Assembly (NCBI GenBank): GCA_025456145.1
Contig: JALOLD010000024.1
Location: 1 to 41,613, forward strand
From: Thermoanaerobaculales bacterium
GTDB taxonomy: Bacteria > Acidobacteriota > Thermoanaerobaculia > Thermoanaerobaculales > Sulfomarinibacteraceae
Direction of reading: 5' to 3'
DNA: 41,613 bases
This document shows positions 8,276-15,585 of the stretch, piece after piece. The stretch's first letter is position 1; every line of letters starts with the position of its first letter. Made by a program: the position numbers and the translations under genes. A model generated the notes under the pieces. The model ran no database searches. It was not told the origin of the DNA and saw only the letters and a list, made by a program, of their open reading frames with translations.

Positions 8276-9172
8276 GTGGGGGCTTTGAAGGCGTGGAGTC
8301 GGCTCGAGCGCGACGAGCCGATCGGGGTCGTGGCGCTGTCGGGGCCGGTGGACCCGGTGCGGCTCGCCGAGGGCCTCGACGTGCTGCGCGGCTGGGGCCG
8401 TCCCGTCGAGCTCGCCCCGAACCTGAACAGCCGAACCGGGTACCTCGCGGGTGACGACGAGGCGCGGCTCGGGGGTCTGGTCGACCTCCTCGACCGGGGT
8501 GTCCGGACCTTCGTCGCGGCCCGGGGCGGCTACGGCGTGACCCGTCTGCTCGACCGGCTTCCGTGGGAGCGGTTGGCGACGGACGGGATCCGCCTGGTCG
8601 GCTACTCGGACCTGACCGCGCTGCTCGGGCCGCTCGCGGTCCGGACGCCGCAGGTCCACGGCCCGATGGTCGCGGCCGGTCTCGCCAGGCCCGAGAACGA
8701 CCGCCGGGTTCGCCTCCTGCTCGACGGGGAGCTGTGTGGCGGGACGCTCTTCGAGATCCCGGCGCGGGGGGTGCTCCGACACGGACGGGCGGAGGGCCGC
8801 GCGGTCGGCGGCAACCTGACCCTGATCGCGGCGACTCTCGGCACCCGCTGGGCGCCCGACCTCGACGGAGCGGTGCTCTTCCTCGAGGAGGTCGGCGAGC
8901 CGTCGTACCGGCTCGACCGCCTCCTCACCCAGCTCCGCGGAGCTCCCGGTTTCGACCGTGTTCGGGGGATCGTGTGCGGCGAGCTGCACCGTTCCCGGCC
9001 CCGCGCGGAGTGCGCGAAACGCTGGGCCGAGCTCCTCCTCGAGGCCACCGGCGACGCGATCCCGGTGGTCGTCGGCCTGCCGTTCGGGCACGGAGCGAGA
9101 AACCTGGCCTTCCCGCTGGGTGTGGGCGTCACAGTCGACACCCGGCGAGGTGCGGTAATCTGGAGCCCATGA
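8276..9172 (+). CDS. LD-carboxypeptidase, peptidase family S66
   Basis: The 298-residue product resembles LdcA/MccF. These serine peptidases remove the terminal D-alanine from murein tetrapeptides during wall recycling, or cleave related amide bonds in self-immunity proteins. The N-terminal ARGGYGVTRLLDRL is typical. The catalytic triad is visible: S111 in VGYSDLTAL, E204 in LFLEEVGEPSYRLDRLL, and H272 in PFGHGARNLAFPLG. There is no signal peptide, which fits cytosolic recycling. The start is taken as GTG 8276, just after rnpB and a GATAAT box at 8252; no clear ribosome-binding site is seen. The stop overlaps the next start as ATGA, so the two genes are translationally coupled. Confidence 0.9.
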   Translation: MGALKAWSRLERDEPIGVVALSGPVDPVRLAEGLDVLRGWGRPVELAPNLNSRTGYLAGDDEARLGGLVDLLDRGVRTFVAARGGYGVTRLLDRLPWERLATDGIRLVGYSDLTALLGPLAVRTPQVHGPMVAAGLARPENDRRVRLLLDGELCGGTLFEIPARGVLRHGRAEGRAVGGNLTLIAATLGTRWAPDLDGAVLFLEEVGEPSYRLDRLLTQLRGAPGFDRVRGIVCGELHRSRPRAECAKRWAELLLEATGDAIPVVVGLPFGHGARNLAFPLGVGVTVDTRRGAVIWSP

Positions 9173-9972
9173 TGGCGAAGTTCAGGACCACCGGTAACAA
9201 GGAAACCCACGACTCGCTCGAGCCGATGCGGACGAACTTCGGCGCCGGCGAGGTGATCTTCGACGAGGGCGATCTCGGGCTGACGATGTATGTCATCGAG
9301 CGCGGCGAGGTCGAGATCCGGAAGAAGTTCGGCAAGGAGGTGCGGGCCCTCGCGGTGCTCGGCAAGGGGGACTTCTTCGGCGAGATGTGCATGCTCGAGG
9401 AGGACGTGCCGCGATCGGCGACGGCCCTCGCCCTGAGCGACGTCGAGGCGGTGATGATCGACCGCTCGGCCTTCACCTTCATCCTCAAGCACAACCCCGA
9501 GATCACCATCCGGATCATGCGCAAGCTGATCCGCCGGCTCCGCCAGACCACCGAGATGCTCGAGGAGGCGCTCGGGCACGCGGTCGACCTCGACGCCTCC
9601 GACGCCGGCGCCCAGCCCGGGACCGTCCCCGATCCCAGGGCGCGGCTCGTCGAGGTCTCGTCGGGCCTGGTCTTTCCCCTGGCCAAGGGTGGGGAGACCA
9701 CGGTCGGCCGGATCGACCCGGTCACCGGGATCCACCCCGACATCGACCTGACCCCGGTCGACACCAAGCGGTCGATCTCGCGTCGCCATGCCCGGATCCG
9801 CCGCGAGGAGGACGGGACCTTCAGCGTGGTCGAGGACGTCGGCACGATGAACGGGACCTTCGTCAAGGGCGTCCGGCTGACCGCCGGCAAGCCGCACGCG
9901 GTCGAGGCCGGCGACACGGTGATCTTCGGCACCATCCAGTGCCGCTTCGAGCTCGACCCGACGAAGGGGTGA
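9169..9972 (+). CDS. Cyclic-nucleotide-binding and FHA domain protein
   Basis: The 267-residue product joins two sensory domains. Residues about 18-130 form a cNMP-binding domain with a phosphate-binding-cassette-like GKGDFFGEMCMLEEDVPRSA at 65-84, including the Arg-Ser-Ala that contacts the cyclic phosphate in CRP relatives. Residues about 160-262 form an FHA domain (TVGR at 178-181, ISRRHARI at 203-210, MNGTF at 227-231). There is no helix-turn-helix, so it is a signalling adaptor rather than a transcription factor. The FHA domain carries an insertion (about 182-200) between its first two motifs. It overlaps the LD-carboxypeptidase gene by ATGA. Together with the FHA protein at 6060 it suggests a Ser/Thr phosphorylation network, but no kinase is encoded in the window. 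Confidence 0.88.
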   Translation: MMAKFRTTGNKETHDSLEPMRTNFGAGEVIFDEGDLGLTMYVIERGEVEIRKKFGKEVRALAVLGKGDFFGEMCMLEEDVPRSATALALSDVEAVMIDRSAFTFILKHNPEITIRIMRKLIRRLRQTTEMLEEALGHAVDLDASDAGAQPGTVPDPRARLVEVSSGLVFPLAKGGETTVGRIDPVTGIHPDIDLTPVDTKRSISRRHARIRREEDGTFSVVEDVGTMNGTFVKGVRLTAGKPHAVEAGDTVIFGTIQCRFELDPTKG

Positions 9973-9976
9973 GCCG

Positions 9977-12076
9977 CTGACGGCGCCGGCGCCGCCACGG
10001 CCCGAGGATCCCGTCGAGCGCCTCGCCGGGATCGGACCGACGACGGCGGCCGCCCTGGCGGCGGTCGGCGTGCGCCGGGTCGTCGACCTGCTGCTCCACC
10101 TGCCGCGCCGCTGGGAGGACCGGGGGCGGGTCGTCGGCGTCGCCGAGGCCCTCGCCGGCCCGCCCGGGCCGGTTCTGGTGCGCGGCGTGCTCTCCTCGAT
10201 CTCGGCGCGCCACGTCCGGCGTCGCCTCCACCTCACCGACGCCGTCCTCGACGATGGCGCCGGGCGGCTCGCCGTGCGCTGGTTCAACCAGCGGTGGATC
10301 GCCGACCGGCTGCGCCCGGGCGCCGAGGTCGTCGCCGCGGGGGTGCTCGGACTCGGCCCCGGCGGCCGCCGCCAGCTCGTCAACCCCGAGCTGGTGGCGA
10401 CCGACGATCCGGGGAGCGTCGAGGCGATCGTCCCGGTCTACCCTCCCCTCGGCCCGCTCGCCGGCAAGCGCCTGCGGCGGGTGATGCGCGCCGCCTGCGC
10501 GGCCCTCGAGGGCCTGACCGACCCGCTCCCCGCGCCGGTCCGGGCGGAGCTCGCCCTGCCCGGGCTCGCTGCGGCCCTCGAGGCGCTCCACCGTCCGCCG
10601 GCGGCGCCGTCGGCGGACGAGCGTGCCGCCGCCGTCGCCGGGTTGGGGGCGGGGAGCTCTCCGGCCCACCGCCGTTTCGCCTTCGACGAGCTGCTCGCCA
10701 TGGCCTCGGTGACCGCCGCCGACCGGGCCCGCCGGCGCGGCCAGCGGGCGGCGCCGATCGCGCCGTCGCCGGCCTATCGCCGCGCGGCGGCCACGCTCTT
10801 CGGCTTCGCGCTGACCGCCGCCCAGCGCCGCGCGGTCGACGAGATCCTCGCCGATCTCGGACAGCCGACCCCGATGGCGAGGCTCCTCCAGGGGGATGTC
10901 GGGTCGGGGAAGACCGCGGTCGCGATCCTCGCCCTGCTCGCGGCGGTCAGCGGCGGGCGCCAGGCGGCGCTGATGGCGCCGACCGAGCTCCTCGCCGAGC
11001 AGCTCCACCGGTCGGTCGCCGGCGCCCTCGAGCCCCTCGGCCACCGGGTCGGCCTGCTCACCGGGAGCCTGGGTGCGGCCGAGGCGAAGGCCCTCCGCGG
11101 CGCCGTCGCCTCGGGCGAGATCGGCGTTCTCGTCGGGACCCACGCGCTCTTCCAGGATCGCGTCCGCTACGCCGATCTCGGGCTCGTGGTCATCGACGAG
11201 CAGCACCGGTTCGGCGTCGCCCAGCGGCGCAGCCTGCTCGGCAAGGGGACCTCGCCCCACCTCCTGGTGATGACCGCCACCCCGATCCCGCGCTCGCTCG
11301 CCCTTACCGTGTACGGCGACCTCGATTTGACGATCGTCGACGAGCTGCCGCCGGGCCGCCTGCCGGTCCGCACCGAGGTTCGCGACCCTTCCGCGAGGGA
11401 GCGCATCCTCGCCTTCCTCCGCAGCGAGGTCGCCTCCGGGGGGCAGGGCTTCGTCGTGTGCCCGGTGATCGACCCCTCGCCGGCGATCGAGGCGGTGTCC
11501 CTCGCCGAGCACGAGCGGACCCTCCGCGCCGCCCTTCCCGGGGTCGCGATCGGCCTCCTCCACGGCCGGCTCGACCGGTCCGAGCGCGACGCGGTCGCCG
11601 AGCGGTTCCGGCGCGGCGAGCTCGGGGTCATCCTCGCGACCACGGTCGTCGAGGTCGGGGTGGACGTCCCCGCGGCCTCGGTGATGATCGTCGAAGGGGC
11701 CGACCGCTTCGGGCTGTCCCAGCTCCACCAGCTGCGCGGTCGGGTCGGGCGGGGCACGCGGCCCTCGTGGTGCATCCTGGTGACCGGAGACGAGCCGTCG
11801 GAGGCGGCGCGCCGGCGTCTCGAGGTCCTCGTGAAGAGCAGCGACGGGTTCGAGATCGCCGAGGCCGACCTCCGTCACCGCGGGCCCGGCGAGCTCACCG
11901 GGTTGCGCCAGTGGGGGCTCTCGGGGCTGCGCTTCGCCGACCTCGGACGCGACGCCGATCTGATCCGGCACGCCCGAGACGTCGCCCGGCGTCTCGCCGC
12001 GGAGGGCGAGCTCGACGGGGTCCGGCGGGCGCTCCTCGAGCTGTACCCGATCGGTGAGGGGTGGTCGGGCGGGTGA
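9977..12076 (+). CDS. recG: ATP-dependent DNA helicase RecG
   Basis: RecG regresses stalled replication forks and processes branched DNA. The N-terminal wedge-associated segment RLAGIGPTTAAALAAVGV (about 15-32) and DLLLHLPRRWEDR are clear. The helicase core has Walker A GDVGSGKT (about 306-313), VVIDEQHRFG (DEQH box), VMTATPIPRSLALT, and QLRGRVGRG (motif VI). No ATG, GTG or TTG precedes this conserved N-terminus in frame; the first GTG, at 10070, falls after it. The CTG at 9977 has a strong AAGGGG at 9964-9969 and gives 699 residues, the normal RecG length, so I annotate a CTG start. It begins 4 bp after the FHA gene stops, consistent with one operon. Confidence 0.93.
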   Translation: MTAPAPPRPEDPVERLAGIGPTTAAALAAVGVRRVVDLLLHLPRRWEDRGRVVGVAEALAGPPGPVLVRGVLSSISARHVRRRLHLTDAVLDDGAGRLAVRWFNQRWIADRLRPGAEVVAAGVLGLGPGGRRQLVNPELVATDDPGSVEAIVPVYPPLGPLAGKRLRRVMRAACAALEGLTDPLPAPVRAELALPGLAAALEALHRPPAAPSADERAAAVAGLGAGSSPAHRRFAFDELLAMASVTAADRARRRGQRAAPIAPSPAYRRAAATLFGFALTAAQRRAVDEILADLGQPTPMARLLQGDVGSGKTAVAILALLAAVSGGRQAALMAPTELLAEQLHRSVAGALEPLGHRVGLLTGSLGAAEAKALRGAVASGEIGVLVGTHALFQDRVRYADLGLVVIDEQHRFGVAQRRSLLGKGTSPHLLVMTATPIPRSLALTVYGDLDLTIVDELPPGRLPVRTEVRDPSARERILAFLRSEVASGGQGFVVCPVIDPSPAIEAVSLAEHERTLRAALPGVAIGLLHGRLDRSERDAVAERFRRGELGVILATTVVEVGVDVPAASVMIVEGADRFGLSQLHQLRGRVGRGTRPSWCILVTGDEPSEAARRRLEVLVKSSDGFEIAEADLRHRGPGELTGLRQWGLSGLRFADLGRDADLIRHARDVARRLAAEGELDGVRRALLELYPIGEGWSGG

Positions 12077-12125
12077 GGGGCGCCGGGGCCGGTTCGATGG
12101 CACAATGGCCCGCCAAGGAGGCACC

Positions 12126-13421
12126 ATGAGCGACGACGCGCCAGCCCTGGTGGTCGAGCCCTCTCAGCTCGCCGCCCTCGACGACACCCCACGTCGGATG
12201 GCGACGATCCCGGGCAGCCGGATGTTCGAGATCAAGGAGGCGCTCGCGGTCTTCCGCGCCGCCGCGCCGGATGAGGAGATCTTCGACGCCAGCCAGGGCG
12301 ACGGCGGCGCCAGCCTTCCCGGGGTGCCGGCGGAGATCCTCGAGACCGCCCACTCGCTCCAGCTCGCCCACGGCACGGGCTACGACAAGCCCTTCGGGAC
12401 GCCCGAGTTCCGCCGCGCCGTCGTCGAGGACTACTGGGCCCTCGACCGGGCGACCGGCTGGGGGCCGGACAACGTGATCGCCGGGCAGGGGGGGCGTGAC
12501 GCCCTGATCAAGGCCTACGAGGCGGCCCAGCTGCTCGGCCACCGGCGCCGCGGCGACTTCGTCGCGGTGTCGCGGGTGCCGTGGATCTCCTATAACTGGG
12601 GCCCCTACGCGGTGGGCGCCAACGTCATGCTCGCCCCGGGCGACGAGGCCGACGGCTGGACCCTGACCCCGGAGGCGGTGGCGGCCTGCGTCGACGCTGC
12701 CGCCGCCTACGACGGACGGCGGGTCGCGATGCTCGTCGTCACCAGCCCGGACAACCCGACCGGCCGGAGCATGGCGCCGGAGCGGCAGCTCGAGCTCGCC
12801 GGCGCCGCCTTCCGGGCCGGGATCCCCTTCGTCCTCTTCGACTGGATCTACCACCGGGTCACCGATGAGGCTCCGCACGACCTCAACGCCTTCCTGCTCG
12901 CCCTCTCGCCGGCCGAGCGGGACCGCTGCATCTTTCTCGACGGCATCACCAAGTCGCTCGGTGCGAGCAACATCCGCAACGCCCACCTGGTCGCCTCGGC
13001 GGCCGCGGTCAAGCTCATCCAGAGCCGTGCCTCGCACGCGGTGATCCCGTCGTTCCACAGCCAGGCGGTGGCGATCGCCGCCTACCGGATGGGCTTCGAC
13101 CGGGCCGCCGCGTCGATCGTCTCTCCGACCAACGCGAGCCGCGCGGTGGTCGCCGACTTCGTCGCCGAGCGCGGGATCCGGGCGATTCTCGGCAAGGGCT
13201 ACTACGCCTTCCTCGACGTCGGACCGTGGATCGACCGGGCGGGGCTCGCCGACGGCGCCGCCCTGGGGGCCGTGCTCGCCGAGCGCTTCGGCATCGCGGT
13301 GGTGCCGGGGGTCTACTTCTCGGAGTTCGGCGCGCGCTGGATCCGCTTCTCCTACGCCCTGCCGCCGGAGGTCACCCGGGCCGCGGTCGAGCGGCTGTGG
13401 CGAGGTCTGTCGTCGCTCTGA
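12126..13421 (+). CDS. Class I/II PLP-dependent aminotransferase
   Basis: The 431-residue fold-type I aminotransferase shows SPDNPTG at 207-213 (substrate and cofactor loop), FDWIYH with D239 and Y242 contacting PLP, the Schiff-base lysine K276 in DGITKSLGASNIRNAH, and the C-terminal carboxylate-binding Arg in RWIRFSYA. It transfers amino groups between an amino acid and a 2-oxoacid in the cytosol; substrate specificity cannot be told. The ATG is preceded by AAGGAGG (12115-12121), and a CACAAT -10-like box lies at 12101. It stands alone, 50 bp after recG. Its 3' end abuts the large repeat block. Confidence 0.9.
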   Translation: MSDDAPALVVEPSQLAALDDTPRRMATIPGSRMFEIKEALAVFRAAAPDEEIFDASQGDGGASLPGVPAEILETAHSLQLAHGTGYDKPFGTPEFRRAVVEDYWALDRATGWGPDNVIAGQGGRDALIKAYEAAQLLGHRRRGDFVAVSRVPWISYNWGPYAVGANVMLAPGDEADGWTLTPEAVAACVDAAAAYDGRRVAMLVVTSPDNPTGRSMAPERQLELAGAAFRAGIPFVLFDWIYHRVTDEAPHDLNAFLLALSPAERDRCIFLDGITKSLGASNIRNAHLVASAAAVKLIQSRASHAVIPSFHSQAVAIAAYRMGFDRAAASIVSPTNASRAVVADFVAERGIRAILGKGYYAFLDVGPWIDRAGLADGAALGAVLAERFGIAVVPGVYFSEFGARWIRFSYALPPEVTRAAVERLWRGLSSL

Positions 13422-13432
13422 CCGGAGGCATC

Positions 13433-13505
13433 CCTCTCCGGATCGCCCAGGTTCTCACCGGTCCCGATCCGGATCCCGATCCCGATGCGACGTCCAGCGG
13501 ACCGT
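13433..13505 (+). repeat. Repeat module with CCCGATCCCGATCC steps
   Basis: Contains GGATCGCCCAGGTTCT followed by GATCCCGAT steps and GCGACGTCC. It is the plus-strand counterpart of the module at 126-180 on the minus strand (GGATCGCTCAGGTTCT and GATCCCGAT steps). It directly precedes the ACCACGAAG units here, as it does at the left edge of the window. Confidence 0.8.
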
Positions 13506-13640
13506 CGCAACCACGAAGACACCAAGACACGAAGGCGGGCACGAAGCCGTCGCAACCACGAAGGCACCAAGACACGAAGGCGGGCACGAAGCCGTCGCAA
13601 CCACGAAGGCACCAAGACACGAAGGCGGGCACGAAGCCGT
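13506..13640 (+). repeat. Three tandem 45-bp repeats
   Basis: Three abutting 45-bp units at 13506-13550, 13551-13595 and 13596-13640. Each runs from CGCAACCACGAAG to GGGCACGAAGCCGT; unit 1 differs from units 2 and 3 at one base (AAGACACC versus AAGGCACC). There are no spacers, so this is not a CRISPR. Because 45 is a multiple of three, all frames stay open, but the translations (HQDTKAGTKPS-type) look like repeat artefacts rather than a protein. Confidence 0.95.
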
Positions 13641-14238
13641 CGCCATCAGATCAGGGTCATCGCAGGGGCTTGGCGGAGGGCCGGGAGCGTTGGTGATTTA
13701 CCACAGAGGCACAGAGGCACAGAGCCGTCGCAAGCGCGAAGACGCGAAGGCGCGAAGTTGGGCACGAAGCCGTCGCCATCAGACCAGGGTCATCGCAGGG
13801 GATTGGCGGAGGGTCGGGAGCGTTCGTGATTCACCACCGAGGGCACAGAGGCACAGAGCCGTCGCAAGCGCGGAGACGCGAAGGCGCTAAGGAGATAACG
13901 AAGCCGTCGCCATCAGATCAGGGTCATCGCAGGGGATTGGTGGAAGGCCGCGGGCGTTGGTGAATCACCACGGAGGGCACAGGGGCCCCGAGCCGTCGCA
14001 AGCGCGAAGACGCGAAGGCGCGAAGGAGATCACGAAGCCGTCGCCATCAGATCAGGGTCATCGCAGGGGATTGGCGGAGGGCCGCGGGCGTTCGTGATTC
14101 ACCACCGAGGGCACATAGGCCCAGAGGCACAGAGCCGTCGCAACCACGAAGGCACGAAGACACGAAGTTGGGCACGAAGCCGTCGCAACCACGAAGACAC
14201 CAAGACACGAAGGCGGGCACGAAGCCGTCGCCATCAGG
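13641..14238 (+). repeat. Four higher-order repeats of about 134 bp plus one 45-bp unit
   Basis: Four imperfect units start with CGCCATCAGA(T/C)CAGGG at 13641, 13774, 13908 and 14042 (133, 134, 134 and 142 bp). Each holds GGATTGGCGGAGGG-like sequence, a GTGATTCACCAC segment, a CACAGAGGCACAGAG run, and CGCGAAGACGCGAAGG or the ACCACGAAG variant, ending in ACGAAGCCGT. A further 45-bp unit (14184-14228) is followed by the start of a fifth long unit, which is cut by the stop codon of the next gene at 14239. Together with 13433-13640 this fills an 0.8-kb gap between convergent genes. I see no real gene in it. Confidence 0.93.
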
Positions 14239-15471
14239 TCAGGGGGTGGTCGAGGACCAGGCGGTGGTGGTGCCGTCCTCGAAGCCGTCGTCGAAGAGGG
14301 CGCCGATCTGGCGGAGGACCCAGACGGTCGAGCCGGCCGCGAGGTAGACGTTGCCGGCCTCGTCCTCGCCGAAGGTCGTCAGACCGCCGAGGTTCTGGGT
14401 GAAGGCGAGCTCGGTCGCCGACCAGGTCCCGCTGCCGCCGTCGTACTCGCCGGCCCAGACCTCGCCGGTGCACCAGTCGGCGAACAGGTAGGCGCCGCGC
14501 AGGTCGGGCGCGGCGAAGCCGCGGTAGAGGTAGCCGCCGGTCACCGAGCAGCGGCCGGAGGCGTGGGCGTACTCGAGGATCGGGAAGTCGTAGTCGCCGA
14601 TCGGGCCGCAGCCGGTGGTGTTGAAGGGGTGGGCGCCCTCGTAGCAGCGCCAGCCCCAGTTCTCGCCGCCCAGGCTCGCGGCGGGGGCGCGGTCGATCTC
14701 CTCCCACGAGCCGTAGCCGACATCGCCGATGTACATGTCCCCGGTCGACCGGTCGAAGCTGAAGCGCCACGGGTTGCGCAGCCCCGAGTGCCAGATCTCG
14801 GGCAGGGTGCCCGCGACGCCGACGTAGGGGTTGTCCACCGGCACGGTGTAGGGCAGGTTGCCGTCGACCGAGATCCGGAGGATCTTGCCGAGCCAGGTCT
14901 GGAGGCTCTGGCCGTTGCCGGCGGGGTCGCCCTGGATCCCGCCGTCGCCGACCGCCATGTAGAGGTGTCCGTCGGGACCGAAGGCGAGCTGTCCGCCGTT
15001 GTGGTTGGACGCCGGCTGCGCCTGGGACAAGAGCTCGGTGCCGACCGCCGACGCGGTGTTGCCGCTCGGCGGGCTCGCGTTGTAGTGGGCGAGCACCGTC
15101 GCGTTGTCGGCTCTCGTGTAGTAGACGTAGAAGTCGCCGTTGCTCTCGTAGTCGGGGTCGAAGGCGAGCCCGAGCAGACCCTGCTCGAAGCCCGAGGACT
15201 TGACGATGCTGGTGATGTCGAGAAAGGGCGTCGCGAGCAGGACGCCGCCGTCGACCACCCGAATCCGGCCGACCTTCTCGGTGACGAAGAGACGGCCGCT
15301 GCCGTCGCCGGCGTGGGTCACGACGGTCGGGCTGGCGATGCTCGGAACGGCGACGACGAGGTCGAGATCGGGCGGCTGGGGGACCCCCGCACCGGCGGTG
15401 GCGCCGGCGATCACCGCCCCAGAGACGATGAGGAGGATCCTGGCAGTCCGGGTCGCTGTCGGTTCGCTCAT
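14239..15471 (-). CDS. Secreted PQQ-type sugar dehydrogenase (soluble GDH / HHIP-like propeller)
   Basis: The 410-residue exported protein has a signal peptide (about 1-29, with RILLIVSGAVIAGATAGAG). It then folds as a six-bladed beta-propeller of the soluble quinoprotein glucose dehydrogenase type, which oxidises aldoses in the periplasm with PQQ. Key regions are NHNGGQLAFGPDGHLYMAVGDG with the putative base H157, and GLRNPWRFSFD with R232. Several cysteines in the second half (RCYEG, GCGP, RCSV, DWCTG) suggest disulphides. The tail ends LFDDGFEDGTTTAWSS, matching a DGFExG..W tag seen on exported proteins of some environmental bacteria. AGGAG precedes the ATG. The stop codon lies in the edge of the repeat block. 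Substrate is unproven; many homologues are only 'PQQ-dependent sugar dehydrogenase'. Confidence 0.88.
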   Translation of the reverse strand: MSEPTATRTARILLIVSGAVIAGATAGAGVPQPPDLDLVVAVPSIASPTVVTHAGDGSGRLFVTEKVGRIRVVDGGVLLATPFLDITSIVKSSGFEQGLLGLAFDPDYESNGDFYVYYTRADNATVLAHYNASPPSGNTASAVGTELLSQAQPASNHNGGQLAFGPDGHLYMAVGDGGIQGDPAGNGQSLQTWLGKILRISVDGNLPYTVPVDNPYVGVAGTLPEIWHSGLRNPWRFSFDRSTGDMYIGDVGYGSWEEIDRAPAASLGGENWGWRCYEGAHPFNTTGCGPIGDYDFPILEYAHASGRCSVTGGYLYRGFAAPDLRGAYLFADWCTGEVWAGEYDGGSGTWSATELAFTQNLGGLTTFGEDEAGNVYLAAGSTVWVLRQIGALFDDGFEDGTTTAWSSTTP

Positions 15472-15523
15472 GGTGTGACTCCTGATCTCCTGACCGTTTC
15501 CGGGTCTCGCTGAGGACGGGAGG

Positions 15524-15558
15524 TACAATCGCCGGGCGGCCGGGGACATTCCCCGGCC
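15524..15558 (+). promoter_or_regulatory. -10 box and 5'-leader hairpin before the fusion gene
   Basis: TACAAT (15524-15529, preceded by GG) puts the transcript start near 15536. A perfect 8-bp stem GGCCGGGG / CCCCGGCC (15538-15545 and 15551-15558, loop ACATT) would then form at the very 5' end of the mRNA, ahead of the ribosome-binding site at 15566-15575. It may stabilise the mRNA or modulate initiation. Confidence 0.5.
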
Positions 15559-15585
15559 TCCGGACGGGGGAGGAGCACACCGGGG

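Noticed and set aside
13506..14228. Possible CRISPR array
   Set aside because: The 45-bp units abut with no spacers, the longer units are imperfect and carry the same internal modules, and no cas gene is present.
13485..14402. Reading frames through the repeats giving Arg/Lys/His-rich proteins (NHEDTKTRR-like)
   Set aside because: They arise from the repeat periodicity, lack ribosome-binding sites, appear in several frames on both strands and have no domain.
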